Source of the DNA: CAYLUN01 sp964386865
GTDB lineage: Bacteria; Verrucomicrobiota; Kiritimatiellia; RFP12; UBA1067
Length of the DNA stretch: 63,147 nucleotides
Reading direction: 5' to 3'
Assembly: GCA_964386865.1 (NCBI GenBank)
Contig: CAYLUN010000027.1
Location: 1 to 63,147, forward strand
Positions 37,069 through 47,089 of this stretch are shown piece after piece. The number at the start of each line of letters is the position of its first letter. Within the stretch, counting starts at the first letter, position 1. Under the pieces are notes generated by a model. That model worked only from the letters and a program-made list of their open reading frames with translations. It had not been told where the DNA came from and ran no database searches. The position numbers and the translations under genes are program-made.

Positions 37069-38208
37069 ATGGCAACACCTAAGACACTCAACGTCGGCCT
37101 CATCGGCTGCGGCTTCATGGGCCGCACCCACTCCAACGCCTACCGCAAAGTCGGCAACTTCTTCCCCATCGACCGCCAGCCCGTGCTCAAGGCGATCTGC
37201 GATTTCAACGCGGACAAAGCCGCCGCCTTCGCCAAGCAGTGGGGCTATGAGTCGGTCGAGACCGACTGGAAGAAGCTGCTCGCCCGCAAGGACATCGACC
37301 TGGTCGACATCTGCCTGCCCAACAACCTTCACATGGAGGTGGCGGTCGCCGCCGCCAAAGCCGGCAAGATGATCATCTGCGAGAAGCCGATCGCCCGCGA
37401 CGCCAAGGAAGGCCTCAAGATGGTCAAGGCCGTCGAGAAAGCCGGCGTGCCGAATCTGGTCTCGTACAACTACCGCCGCATCCCGGCCGTCACGATGGCC
37501 AAGCAGCTCATCGACTCGGGTCGGCTCGGCCGCATCTTCCATTACCGCGCCAAGTTCCTGCAGGACTGGACCATCTCGAAGGACCTGCCTCAGGGCGGCG
37601 ACGGCCTGTGGCGGCTCGACGTGAAGGTGGCGGGCAGCGGCGTCACGGGCGACTTGCTCGCGCACTGCATCGACACCGCGCTCTGGCTCAACGGCGGCAT
37701 CGACTGCGTCTCCGCCATGACCGAGACCTTCATCAAGGAGCGCAAGCATCAGCTGACCGGCAAGGTGCAGAAGGTCGGCATCGACGACGCCTGCGCCTTC
37801 CTGGCCCGCTTCAAGAACGGCTCGCTCGCGACCTTCGAGTCCACGCGCTACGCCCGGGGGCACAAGGCGCTGTACACCTTCGAGATCAACGGCGAACACG
37901 CCTCGATCGCGTGGGATCTGCACGACCTGCACCGGCTGCAGTTCTTCGACCACCGCGACGAAGGCCCGCTGCGCGGCTGGCGCTCGATCCACGTCACCGA
38001 CGGCGAGCACCCCTACATGAAGAACTGGTGGGTTCCGGGGCTGGCGATCGGCTACGAGCACAGCTTCGTCCACCAGATCGCCGACTTCATCCAGGGGCTC
38101 GAAAGCGGCAAGCCGGCTGGGCCGACCTTCCGCGAGGCGCTCGAAGCCTCCAAGGTCTGCGACGCCGTGCTCGCCTCCGCCGCCAGCGGCGCCTGGGTCA
38201 AGGTGTAA
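37069..38208 (+). CDS. Cytoplasmic Gfo/Idh/MocA family oxidoreductase
   Basis: A 379-residue NAD(P)-dependent oxidoreductase. Rossmann motif VGLIGCGFMGRTHSNAY, catalytic EKPIARD, SYNYRRIPAV and GVTGDLLAHCIDTALW (active-site His/Asp block) are all present, as in inositol/sugar dehydrogenases of the IolG/AfrA type. It lacks a leader peptide, unlike the family member at 28014. It is the third gene of the cupin-isomerase-dehydrogenase operon and an AAGGAA site precedes the ATG. Its stop is 4 bp from the convergent end of an HzsA-like gene. Confidence 0.9.
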   Translation: MATPKTLNVGLIGCGFMGRTHSNAYRKVGNFFPIDRQPVLKAICDFNADKAAAFAKQWGYESVETDWKKLLARKDIDLVDICLPNNLHMEVAVAAAKAGKMIICEKPIARDAKEGLKMVKAVEKAGVPNLVSYNYRRIPAVTMAKQLIDSGRLGRIFHYRAKFLQDWTISKDLPQGGDGLWRLDVKVAGSGVTGDLLAHCIDTALWLNGGIDCVSAMTETFIKERKHQLTGKVQKVGIDDACAFLARFKNGSLATFESTRYARGHKALYTFEINGEHASIAWDLHDLHRLQFFDHRDEGPLRGWRSIHVTDGEHPYMKNWWVPGLAIGYEHSFVHQIADFIQGLESGKPAGPTFREALEASKVCDAVLASAASGAWVKV

Positions 38209-38212
38209 ACAC

Positions 38213-41200
38213 CTACTCCAAAATTGGCCACACCGTCTCGCCGCGCGCCTGCGCGGCGATGTTCTCGTAGGTGCCGTAAAAATCGGAGTTGCAGTCGAGC
38301 CACAGCGAGAGGCGCCGCCACTCGCCGGTCGTCAGCTTCACGTCATGGTGGCCCTTGCTGAGCATTTCCGTCAGCTTCGACGCCCGCGCGCCGAACTTGC
38401 CGGGGTAGGTCTTGGACTCGGTGAACGACCCTCCGCCGTCGTAGTAGAACGCGTACGGCTTCAAGCTGCGATACGACGGCAGCCACGCCTTGCCGTCTGC
38501 CGCGCCGCTCAGCGAGGGCGCGCGGCCCGGATGCTTCGCGTGGCAGCCCGCGCAGTGCGTGTCCAGCACCGGCTGAACCAGCCGCACGAAGCTGAAGGGG
38601 TTGGAGCCCTCCGGCTCCGGCGTCAGCGTCGAGGGCTCGCGACGCATCGCGAGCGAGGTGCGCTGCGCGGGCGGCGGCGCGGTCTTGCGCTTCTCGTGGC
38701 AGCCGACGCAGCTCAGGTTCTCGCGCGGCGCCGCGTACACGTCGGTGCGCATCGACTGCACGGCGCGTCCCTGTTCGTCCAGCACTTGGAAGTAGACCGG
38801 CACGTAGGGCTTCAGGTAGAAGCGGACGCTGCCGTCCGCCTCCACCGGCACCGTGCCGAGCACCGCCCGCGCGTTCTTCTCCGTGCCGTAGCCGATCGCG
38901 GGGTTGTTGCGCCCCGGCGTGCTTTTGGGCAGGATCTGAACCACGCGCAGCGCCTTGATCACCGTGCCTTCCGGCCACGCGTGGCGGCTCTCGTAGACGT
39001 TCATGATCGTGACCACGGCGGGCTCGTCGGCGGCACCCCCGCCCGCGGGCTGCGTCGCGCAAGCCGCGAGCAGGCGCGGCCGGTCGAGGTTGAGCCGCGG
39101 CTGCGCGGGGTCGACGGGCAACGGCTTGACCGTCTCCGGGATGACCGGCGGCGCCGGGCGCGCCTTGAGCGGCATCGGGCTCAGGCAGGCGATGGCCGGG
39201 TCGCGGTACAGCAGATCCTTGTTACCGAACGCGTCGAGCAGGTAGATGCCGTAGTTCTCCACCGAGTCCGGCTCCGCCGCCGACGGATAGCCGAAGACGC
39301 ACAGGCCGTAGTTCTCGCTCAGCGGCCACGGCGTGGCGTAAGACGCCTCGCGGCAGAAGTAGCCGTACTCGGACTCGGGGAAGCGCTCGTCGGGCGTGAA
39401 CACCTTGACCGGTGCCATGGCGTCGTCGTCTTCGACCTCGGGGTCGACCAGCACCAGCGAGCCATAGGTCTGGCCGTGGTGCGCCGTCGCAACGGCCATC
39501 AGGCGCCGCGACCCCGGGATTGCCCGGATGTCCATCTCCATGCAGGGCCGATCATGCCAGTCGCGCGGGTAGTTGCCGTGCACCGCCAGTGCGTTGCGGC
39601 CGTCCGGCGTGGTCGTCCACGGGTGGTGCGCCTGGAAGAAGCCGCGGTCCACATAGTCCCAGCGCGTGTAGACGATCATGCCGTCGTTCGCGACACTCGG
39701 CTGCCACTCGCAGGTCTCGTGGTGGCTGAGACGCACCAGGTTGCCGCCGTCCGCATCGACCGCATGCAGCGTGTAGGTGAACCACGGCGCGCCGCCGTTC
39801 GCGCTCATGTGGCAGCGCCCGAAGCCGCCGCGCCGGTCTGAAATGAAGGCGATCTTGCCGCTCGGCAGCCAGCAGGGATCGAAATCGTTCCACGCGCCGT
39901 CGGTGATTTGCCTAAGCCCGCTCCCGTCAGCATCGACGCCGAACAGGTGCCAGCCGTTCTGCTCCGTGAACGTGCACTTCAGGCCGCTGTAGCTGTAGAG
40001 GTCGCCCACGTCCTCGGCCGCGCGCCGCTCGGGCAGATATCCCTCCGCCTCCGTGTACGCGAAAAGCACGCGCCGTCCGTCGAACGACAGATCGGGCGAC
40101 AGAAACGCACCATCCGGCAGCGCCTTTCCGGCGAAGCGCCCATTTTCACAACGCGCATCCGCCAGCGCGTTCCGCGCGACGGGCTGCTTGCCGAAGGGCT
40201 TCTCAAGCACAAACAGCCCTTCGCCTTTCGTCGCGTGGATACCATAGTACTGGCCGGCCATGTGATCGCCCGCCAACTCGCCCCTGTTGTTCTTCTTGTG
40301 CTTGATGAAAAGCAAAGAATCGAAATCCAACAGCGGATTAGCGAAAGCGATCCGCCGCCGCACCTCGCAGCAGTCCAAATATAGCGAGCGCCGCGCGGAC
40401 GCATCGCCGACCTCGGTCTTCGTGCAGCGCGCGCGCAAGGCCTCCAGCGCACTCGCCTCGGCCGACAAGTCGCGCACGCCCTTCAGCCCCTGCACGTCCT
40501 TCAGCAGCGCCTCCGCGCGCCGCAGCGCGATATCGGCCGCGTCGCGGTCGCCGGGCTGAATCAGCGCCTCCGTCCGCTGCGCGTACTCGGGCTTCGCGAA
40601 GCGGCTCGCGGGTTGCCGTCCGCTGCGCAACGCCTCCAGCCGCTCGGCTTGGCGCAGCGCTTCCTCCAGGAGCTCGGCCTCGCGCCCCTGTGTCGGGAAA
40701 TCGCGCCGCGCGAGCGCCATCACCTGCTCCAGCGGAGGACGGCTCGGCTGGGCCGCGAACGCGAAGGCCCACCAGAGGTTGTCCTGGCAGACCTTCATCA
40801 GGAAGCGGTTCGTCCCGGCTCGCAGCGGCAGCGTCAGGTGCTCGTCGCCCAGCTTGCACGGCCGCGCGACCTTCTTGGCCAGCAGCCGCTCGCCGTTCAG
40901 CCACACCGTCACCGTGTCGTCGCTGCCCATGTCCACGGCCACCTCCTGAGCGACAGGCGACTCGATCTCGCGGTAGAGGTAAGCGCAGACGTAGTCGTTC
41001 GTCTCAAAGATCTTGAGGTCGTTAACGACGCCGTCTTTGAAGGCGTCCTTGCGCGACCAGCGAACGGGCTTGCCGTCCACGCCCGCGCACTCCGCGTCGA
41101 GCCGGATCTCCTGCTCCGGCGGATAAGCGGTCTCGAACCCCTTGCCGTCGGCATTCGGAAACGGCGCGATCACGTGCCAGGCCCCATACGTGGGTGCGTG

Positions 41201-41338
41201 CTCCCGCGCCGCCCGCTCGGCGGCCTCATAGGAGGCTTCAAACGTCTCACGCAGCGTGGGCCGCCGCGCGTACCACGCGGGGTCAGCGGCAGAGGCACCC
41301 GCAGCGGCCAACGTCAAGCCCAGCACAGCCATTCTCAT
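38213..41338 (-). CDS. Exported HzsA-like dihaem cytochrome
   Basis: A 1,041-residue protein with a signal peptide (MRMAVLGLTLAAAGASA), a galactose-binding-like N-terminal domain (~95-195, MGSDDTVTVWLNGERL), a helical segment (~200-320), PD40-type propeller repeats (LSFDGRRVLFAYTE, WLPSGKIAFISDRRGG; ~395-700) and an HZS-alpha-type domain (GTVPVEADGSVRFYL, ~825). Two haem c motifs follow: CVGCH (877-881) and CAGCH (929-933). A histidine follows the second (CHAKH). Its role is unknown; haem attachment implies a periplasmic or surface location and electron transfer. It is convergent with the sugar operon ending at 38208. Confidence 0.82.
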   Translation of the reverse strand: MRMAVLGLTLAAAGASAADPAWYARRPTLRETFEASYEAAERAAREHAPTYGAWHVIAPFPNADGKGFETAYPPEQEIRLDAECAGVDGKPVRWSRKDAFKDGVVNDLKIFETNDYVCAYLYREIESPVAQEVAVDMGSDDTVTVWLNGERLLAKKVARPCKLGDEHLTLPLRAGTNRFLMKVCQDNLWWAFAFAAQPSRPPLEQVMALARRDFPTQGREAELLEEALRQAERLEALRSGRQPASRFAKPEYAQRTEALIQPGDRDAADIALRRAEALLKDVQGLKGVRDLSAEASALEALRARCTKTEVGDASARRSLYLDCCEVRRRIAFANPLLDFDSLLFIKHKKNNRGELAGDHMAGQYYGIHATKGEGLFVLEKPFGKQPVARNALADARCENGRFAGKALPDGAFLSPDLSFDGRRVLFAYTEAEGYLPERRAAEDVGDLYSYSGLKCTFTEQNGWHLFGVDADGSGLRQITDGAWNDFDPCWLPSGKIAFISDRRGGFGRCHMSANGGAPWFTYTLHAVDADGGNLVRLSHHETCEWQPSVANDGMIVYTRWDYVDRGFFQAHHPWTTTPDGRNALAVHGNYPRDWHDRPCMEMDIRAIPGSRRLMAVATAHHGQTYGSLVLVDPEVEDDDAMAPVKVFTPDERFPESEYGYFCREASYATPWPLSENYGLCVFGYPSAAEPDSVENYGIYLLDAFGNKDLLYRDPAIACLSPMPLKARPAPPVIPETVKPLPVDPAQPRLNLDRPRLLAACATQPAGGGAADEPAVVTIMNVYESRHAWPEGTVIKALRVVQILPKSTPGRNNPAIGYGTEKNARAVLGTVPVEADGSVRFYLKPYVPVYFQVLDEQGRAVQSMRTDVYAAPRENLSCVGCHEKRKTAPPPAQRTSLAMRREPSTLTPEPEGSNPFSFVRLVQPVLDTHCAGCHAKHPGRAPSLSGAADGKAWLPSYRSLKPYAFYYDGGGSFTESKTYPGKFGARASKLTEMLSKGHHDVKLTTGEWRRLSLWLDCNSDFYGTYENIAAQARGETVWPILE

Positions 41339-41400
41339 AGTGTCGCCTCCTCGGCTCGTGAGAACACTCGCCCCAGCAACGTCCGCACGTGATCAGCCGC

Positions 41401-44157
41401 TCACTCTTTCGCGCCGAACGCGAAATCATCGAGGTAGTAAGCCGTGTTTCGCGTGGCTGTCGAACAGAAGCCCAGCCACTCCATCGCGCGGAACGCGTCG
41501 CTCGCGAGGGGCAGGTCCGACGCGGTCACAGCCGACGCCCCGTCGCGCTCGATCGTCACGGACCAAGTCCGCGTGTCGCGAGATCCGACGCCCGCACGCA
41601 CCGTCACGCGCGCCCACGCGTCAGCCGGGATCTCGGCCACCGGGCGTTCGCCGGGCACCAGTCCGCCCTTCCCGTCAGCCACACGCGTCCGCGCAAAAAC
41701 CTTGCCGCCGCGGAACCAGAGGCAGGGGCCCGTCGCGTAGCCGTTGCCGCCGCCCTCGGGATAGTCGCGCCACTCGGTGAAGAACTCCGCGTCCGCCTGC
41801 ATCCGCACCGCGAACCTGCTCTCGACCAACGCGTTGGTGAACGCGCAGGAGAAGGTGAAATGCGGGTTGTATGCGTAGGTCAGGCCAGGCGCGTCCTGAA
41901 CTTTCAGCGACTGCTTGCCCGAGCAGGCGGCCTCATCCGTCACGAAGACGCCGTCGCCTTTCTTCTCGACGTGCGACGTCACGTTCGGAAACGGCGCTTT
42001 CGGCGGCAGTCCGTCGAAGTCTTCGCTGAGCCTCCGAACCACGTAGCGCTCGGGAACGGGCGCGAACCGCACGGCCGGGTACTCGGCTTTGGCCGCCAGC
42101 TTCCGCCACGCGCGCGAGCCGTACACGCCGGCCGACTCGTAGTCGAACGGCTTGAAGCCGGCCTTCGCGGCGGGCGAGCCCCACCGGAAGCGGAAGTCGC
42201 CGGCAGCCGGATCCTTGAACTTCGGGTCGGCGATCTGCGAGCGCGCGTCCTGGCCCAGCGCGCGCCACGCCTCCCACGACGCTCCGTTGAAGGCGTTGGT
42301 CGCGAGGCCGCCCGGGTTCCAGTAGGTGTTGGCGTTCACCACCACGTCCGTGACCGTGCCGTACGCGCCCGCGTGGCCGCGCCAGAACGCGGCCGAGTCG
42401 TTGTCCCAGTAGACGATGTTGTTCGTGAAGAAGAATGCCGTGTGCGCCTCGATGCGCGAGCGCTGAATCTGGCCGTGCGTACTACAGGCCAGGATGTTGT
42501 TGCGGAAGACGTTCTCGCGGCCGTAGTGCTGGTGGACGTTGCCCGTTTTGGTTTGGTGGATCAGGTTGTTTTCGAACACCATCTGCGCGCTGCCCTCATC
42601 GGTGTAGAGGCCCCAGCCGCCACGCCCCATGTAGTCGTAGGAGTAGACATCGTGAATGTGATTGTTCGTCACAGCCGTACCGTCGGAACGCCCCAGCGTG
42701 TAGATGCCGCCCATGTCGCTCAGCACGCCCCAGCCGAGGTGGTGAATGTGATTGAAGGCCAGCGTATTGCGGTGCGTCGCCGTCTCGTTGTAGCCCCAGG
42801 TCCAGCCCATCGAGATCCCGGTGTAGAAGAAATCGCCGATGTCATTGTGCGTCACCTGCACGTCGCTCGCGTGGCCGATCCATACGCCGGTCGCGCCGCG
42901 GAAGAAGCGCCCGCCCTCTTGCAGGATGTTGTTGTCGACCGTGATCTTCCCGGTCAGCCGCTCCGGCAGCTCTTCCTTGCTCCACTTGGAATCGCCGATC
43001 CGCACCGCGCCGCCGCCGATATCGTAGACATGGCAGCGCTCCAGCGCGCTCTCACGGCAGCCCTTGCGGAACCAGACGCCGTGCGCGCCGATGTGCGCGA
43101 ACACGCAGTCGCGAAGCGCCACCTGCCGCACACCGTCCAACTCCACCGCCGCAGGCTGTGTCACCGCGGCCTGCCCGTCGCCCTGTCCGCGCTCAGGCAA
43201 TTGATGCCCCGCGTGCTTAAAGGTCAGCCCGCTAAAGGCCAGATTCGAGATCCACTGCCCCTTGAGCGCGTCGCCCTCGAACCGCAGGAACGCGTCCGTC
43301 ACCGGAGCGACCGCCACGGTCTTGCCCGGCTTCTCTCCCGGCAGCGGCAGGTAGCTCAGCGTCCCGTCCGCATCGAGGAACCACTCGCCCGGCGCGTCCA
43401 GCGCCTCCTTGAAATTCTCGAGGTGATAGCGCGGCTGGTACGGGCCCCAGTAGAAGAACGACCACGGCGAACTGCCGGTCACGACCACGCGCCCTGTTTC
43501 CGCCTCGACCGCCTGAACCCGCGCATGACTCGCCTCCCACGAGTGGTAGACCGTGACCACGACGTTGGAGAGCGCCGCGCGGCTTTTGCCCGCGAGCGGC
43601 GCGAGGTCGGCCTTAGTTGCGATAAACGCGCGGCGGCTCAGGTCGGCGGACTTGCCTGTCAGCGGGTCGAGCCCGTAAGGCGCGGGCGCCTGCATGTAGA
43701 AATAGAACTGGTTCGGCGAGCGCGCCCGCACGGCACGACGCCCGTTGACAGTGAGCTGCTCGAACCGGAAGGACGGCTCGACCTTCGCGCGCCACACGCC
43801 GTCCGGCCCGGCCTCGAAACTCGGCAGCCTGCGGCCGCCGCAGAAGACCGGCTTCGCGCCTTTCGCGGCCGTGTAGGTCACAGGGGCCTCGGCGGAGCCC
43901 GAGTCCTCCGGCCCGAACACGACGGGCCTCGCAAGCGCGTACTCGCCGTCCGCGAACTCGACGACCACGGGCTCCCCCGGCTTCTCCCGCCGCAGCTGCC
44001 GAACCCGCTCGCGCGCGCCGTCCAGCGACGCGAGCGGCTCTTTCTTCGTCCCCGCGGCCCCGTCCTTACCGTCTGGCGCCACTGAGACTGTTGCGGCGCC
44101 CGCAGCACCAACCGCGCACAGCGCGACAGCGCCCCAAAACCACGCACGTCGATCCAT
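41401..44157 (-). CDS. Secreted right-handed beta-helix protein
   Basis: A 918-residue secreted protein (signal peptide to about residue 21, ending GAAGAA). It has a parallel beta-helix typical of pectate-lyase-like and alginate-lyase-like carbohydrate enzymes: it begins VSVAPDGKDGAAGTKKEPLASLDGARERVRQ, with repeated rungs such as ITVDNNILQEGG, VTHNDIGDFFYTGI and VTNNHIHDVYSYDY (~330-560). The last ~200 residues form a separate LamG/jelly-roll-like domain (from SEDFDGLPPKAPF). It is probably a polysaccharide lyase or a glycosidase/binding protein; no catalytic residue can be assigned. It lies between two HzsA-like genes on the same strand, 62 bp from the one at 38213. Confidence 0.8.
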   Translation of the reverse strand: MDRRAWFWGAVALCAVGAAGAATVSVAPDGKDGAAGTKKEPLASLDGARERVRQLRREKPGEPVVVEFADGEYALARPVVFGPEDSGSAEAPVTYTAAKGAKPVFCGGRRLPSFEAGPDGVWRAKVEPSFRFEQLTVNGRRAVRARSPNQFYFYMQAPAPYGLDPLTGKSADLSRRAFIATKADLAPLAGKSRAALSNVVVTVYHSWEASHARVQAVEAETGRVVVTGSSPWSFFYWGPYQPRYHLENFKEALDAPGEWFLDADGTLSYLPLPGEKPGKTVAVAPVTDAFLRFEGDALKGQWISNLAFSGLTFKHAGHQLPERGQGDGQAAVTQPAAVELDGVRQVALRDCVFAHIGAHGVWFRKGCRESALERCHVYDIGGGAVRIGDSKWSKEELPERLTGKITVDNNILQEGGRFFRGATGVWIGHASDVQVTHNDIGDFFYTGISMGWTWGYNETATHRNTLAFNHIHHLGWGVLSDMGGIYTLGRSDGTAVTNNHIHDVYSYDYMGRGGWGLYTDEGSAQMVFENNLIHQTKTGNVHQHYGRENVFRNNILACSTHGQIQRSRIEAHTAFFFTNNIVYWDNDSAAFWRGHAGAYGTVTDVVVNANTYWNPGGLATNAFNGASWEAWRALGQDARSQIADPKFKDPAAGDFRFRWGSPAAKAGFKPFDYESAGVYGSRAWRKLAAKAEYPAVRFAPVPERYVVRRLSEDFDGLPPKAPFPNVTSHVEKKGDGVFVTDEAACSGKQSLKVQDAPGLTYAYNPHFTFSCAFTNALVESRFAVRMQADAEFFTEWRDYPEGGGNGYATGPCLWFRGGKVFARTRVADGKGGLVPGERPVAEIPADAWARVTVRAGVGSRDTRTWSVTIERDGASAVTASDLPLASDAFRAMEWLGFCSTATRNTAYYLDDFAFGAKE

Positions 44158-44265
44158 AATTCCCCCTCATGTGACTCTTTGTGCGAAGAGGGTAACCCCA
44201 ACGGCCCACCGCGTCAAGCCCGGGGCAAAGGGCACCGCAACGGCGCGAAGAGGGTCTCCCCCGTC

Positions 44266-46689
44266 TCACTTGGCGTCAACTGCCTTTCGCCCCTCAACGA
44301 TCGCCGCTTTCGACTGCTCTTGCGCCGCCCGCAGGCGAACGTGGCCCTGTTCTCTTGCAAGGTCAACCGGGTTGCGCAGGACAAAGTTCGGCATGTCCGC
44401 CCGCGTCGTTTCGTAGAGCACGCGGCGGCCCTCTTTAATCAGGGCCAGCGCTTCCACATATATTGGATCGAGCATGTTCGTGAAGCCCGCCAGACAAGGG
44501 CTGAATTCGGGACGCGTGAAGTTGACGCCCGTCCCTGCCTCGGGGCCATCCACCGCGCCTTTGGATTTCACAGCCACGCCCGCCCCCGTGAGAGCCGCCA
44601 GCCGGTCGACCTGCGCAAAGGTCAGCGGACACCGCCCGTACGGGTTGTTCGGGAAGTTGCAGGCGTAGGTCCCGTAATAAGAGGTGTTCAGATCGATCCA
44701 CGTGATGATCCGGTCCATCGCCTCCGTCGGCAGCTTGACGCCTTTATGGCCGCTGCGGAGCACGTCCACGAGCCGGCTGCGGCACGCGCCCCACGCGTAG
44801 GGCGGCAGCACCTCGGGCGGCCCGTCGTCCACCGGCTTGACCAACTCCTTCTTTTGCTCAGGCTTGTCGGGATACCAGCGCAACGGCGAGCGCTTCCTGA
44901 TTTCCAAAAACGACACGTTGAACGCCAGGCCCAGATCGCCACTGAGGTTGAGCGCCTTCACGCCTTCCTTCCCGTAGTCGTGGCACTTCACGCAGTGCGC
45001 GTCGAACACGGGCTGCACCTCGGCCAGGTAGCTGAAGTCGCGCTCCGGCCCATACCAAGGCTTAAGCTGGCTGGGCGCGCGCCGCAAAGCGAGCGGCGGC
45101 GGCCCGGACTGTGGCGGCGGCGAATCATAGCGGCTCTCGTGGCAGCCCGTGCACCCCGCCCGTTCGCCCGGCTGCAAGGACGTGCCGCTGCGCATGGCCT
45201 GCACCATCATGCCGTCCGCGTCCAGCGCCTGAAAGAAGACGAACCTCTCTGACGGCATCTCGAAATAGACCGACCCGTCGGCCTCCACCGGCGCGTCGCC
45301 CAAAATACGCTTGCTGCTGGTACAGTTGTAGTTCATGGCCGGCCGCTGAAAGGTGTCCGCCTCCCAGATCGGCCCGGTCCAGTATCGCTTGGCCGGCGCT
45401 TCGACGACCCGCAAGGTCTTGATCGTGCCGCGCGGCACGCGCTCCATGCCCGTGCCCCGGTAGATGTCAGTCACATAGAACGTCCCCGTTTTCGCAGCAG
45501 GCTCGACCTGCTCCGGAATAACGGGCGGGCGCGGGCGCGGCCTCAACGGCTGCGGATCGAAGCACCCCGGACCGTCCGTGTGCAGCAGCGCCTCGCTGCC
45601 GTCCCCGGCGTTCAGCAGGTAGATTCCCGTCCGCTCACTCGCCGTATCCACCCGGCGCGAGCACAGGACATGCGTCTCGTCCAGCGGGTACGGGTCCTCG
45701 TATTTGAGCGACAGCCGGACGAAGCTGTCGATCTGCCCCACCACCGGATGGCGCAGGTCGCGGCCCGCACCATAGTCCGTCCGGTTCGCCAGATAAGGCG
45801 CGAGATCCTTGGGCCACGTGTGCAGCAGCGGCTCGGTGCCGTCGAGACCGCGCCTGCGGTCAATGATCGCGATCGCGCCCCACGGCCGGTCGTGGCACGC
45901 GCCGAACGTACATACCACGCGGTCGGCGTAAAAGCCGCCCTCCGCTTTCGGCAGCGCCCGCGCGTCGAAGATCGCGCCGGGTGACCACGCGTTGTTGCCG
46001 TAGAACAGCGTCGGCGTTCGCCCGTCCGGCTGCATGGTCCACAGACCGAACGACGGGCCGAAGTGGCGGTCCACATACTCCCAACGGTCATACAGGATGC
46101 GCCCGTCCGGCAGCACCGAAGGCCGGGACTCGTACAGCGTGTTGCGGCCGAGCTGCCGGATGTTGGTGCCGTCGGCGTTCATCTTGAACAGATTAGCCTG
46201 GACGTGCTGGTTACAGCCGCAATACTTCTGATCGCGGGTGGACGAGAACACGACGCTACCGTCCGGCAGATAGGCCGGATCCATGTCCGCGGCGTCCGGC
46301 AAAAACGTGAGCTGCTTCAGGCCTGTGCCGTCCGAGGCCATCTCGAAAATGTGAAAATTCTCTTCCGCTTTCCGCCGCATCGCGAAAAGCAAGCGCGTGG
46401 CGTCGTGCGAGACCTCCAGATCGCGGATCAGGCCCTGCGGCAGATCGAGAAGCGTGGCTGTCTTGTTGTTGTCAGCGAAATCGATTGTGCGGATCGCGGC
46501 GCCCAGGCGCACGTTGCCCGCGCTGACCTCGCCCAGCGCGTAATCCGTGCCGGTATTGTGGTGGTCGGGCGCGTACTGCTGACGCATCACGTAAACGAGC
46601 TTGTGCTGCCGCACGACCGGATGCGGCGGCTCGGCGCCGAGGGCTACGCACAGCGAACAAATTGAAAGCGTCAATAGACTCCGAAACAT
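44266..46689 (-). CDS. Exported HzsA-like dihaem cytochrome
   Basis: An 807-residue protein, the shortest of the four HzsA-like proteins. A signal peptide (MFRSLLTLSICSLCVALGAEP) is followed directly by the PD40/propeller part (LVYVMRQQYAPDHHNTG, YLPDGSVVFSSTRDQ, VLPDGRILYDRWEYVDRHFG), the HZS-alpha-type domain (ILGDAPVEADGSVYFE) and two haem motifs, CTGCH (513-517) and CVKCH (566-570). The C-terminal ~180 residues are soluble and lineage-specific. It lacks the extra N-terminal binding domain of its neighbours, so it may represent the minimal core. The ATG at 46689 has an AAGGAG site; the 101-codon upstream extension is GC-rich noncoding DNA with a large foldback. Confidence 0.82.
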   Translation of the reverse strand: MFRSLLTLSICSLCVALGAEPPHPVVRQHKLVYVMRQQYAPDHHNTGTDYALGEVSAGNVRLGAAIRTIDFADNNKTATLLDLPQGLIRDLEVSHDATRLLFAMRRKAEENFHIFEMASDGTGLKQLTFLPDAADMDPAYLPDGSVVFSSTRDQKYCGCNQHVQANLFKMNADGTNIRQLGRNTLYESRPSVLPDGRILYDRWEYVDRHFGPSFGLWTMQPDGRTPTLFYGNNAWSPGAIFDARALPKAEGGFYADRVVCTFGACHDRPWGAIAIIDRRRGLDGTEPLLHTWPKDLAPYLANRTDYGAGRDLRHPVVGQIDSFVRLSLKYEDPYPLDETHVLCSRRVDTASERTGIYLLNAGDGSEALLHTDGPGCFDPQPLRPRPRPPVIPEQVEPAAKTGTFYVTDIYRGTGMERVPRGTIKTLRVVEAPAKRYWTGPIWEADTFQRPAMNYNCTSSKRILGDAPVEADGSVYFEMPSERFVFFQALDADGMMVQAMRSGTSLQPGERAGCTGCHESRYDSPPPQSGPPPLALRRAPSQLKPWYGPERDFSYLAEVQPVFDAHCVKCHDYGKEGVKALNLSGDLGLAFNVSFLEIRKRSPLRWYPDKPEQKKELVKPVDDGPPEVLPPYAWGACRSRLVDVLRSGHKGVKLPTEAMDRIITWIDLNTSYYGTYACNFPNNPYGRCPLTFAQVDRLAALTGAGVAVKSKGAVDGPEAGTGVNFTRPEFSPCLAGFTNMLDPIYVEALALIKEGRRVLYETTRADMPNFVLRNPVDLAREQGHVRLRAAQEQSKAAIVEGRKAVDAK

Positions 46690-46811
46690 GCCTAACTCCT
46701 TACGTTGCGCACCCAGGCAGGCTCCCCGAGGTGTCCGCATGGCGTTCTTGGAGCGCCAGCGCCACCTTCGTTCGGCAGGCGTCACCCGGGGCAATGGCGC
46801 TAAGATAAGCG

Positions 46812-46885
46812 ACGGCTCGGCGCAGCCTCGCCCTCCACGCCGAGGAGTTGCGTTGCAAATGGAGGGCGAAGCTGTGCTGAGCCGT
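46812..46885. repeat. Large foldback (REP-like) upstream of an HzsA-like gene
   Basis: The 26 bases at 46812-46837 pair with 46860-46885 at 23 positions, the exceptions being two G-T and one C-A. The loop is 22 bases. On the minus strand it would lie in the leader of the 44266-46689 gene if transcription starts further upstream. The rest of the 400-bp gap (46690-47089) shows only the smaller hairpin at 47021-47061. Confidence 0.7.
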
Positions 46886-47020
46886 TCACACGACAACGCA
46901 AATGCGCCCGACACACGTGCCATGGGAAACAGCCATTGAACAAAGAGTTCTGTCATAATAGGTGTTCGTGCGTTCTGCCCTCTTAGTCCCACACTTCGTC
47001 GGGTACGCTTAATCGACCTG

Positions 47021-47061
47021 CTTAGTCGCTCCCGTACCGCAGACCGTGCGGGAGCGGTGAC
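47021..47061 (-). terminator. Hairpin downstream of the PATR protein gene
   Basis: CGCTCCCG (47027-47034) and CGGGAGCG (47049-47056) form a perfect 8-bp stem that can be extended by TAGTC/GACTA across a 2-base bulge. It lies about 30 bp beyond the stop of the minus-strand gene ending at 47090. There is no T-tract, so it may be a REP-like or processing signal and not an intrinsic terminator. Confidence 0.35.
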
Positions 47062-47089
47062 TAGCCGCCGGAGGCTCCCGCAAAGCCCC

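Noticed and set aside
41389..44085. An 898-codon plus-strand frame over the beta-helix gene
   Set aside because: Shadow composition and no domain; the minus-strand frame encodes a clear secreted beta-helix protein.
46690..46992. N-terminal extension of the HzsA-like protein at 44266
   Set aside because: The extra 101 codons precede a normal signal peptide with its own AAGGAG site and cover a noncoding foldback.
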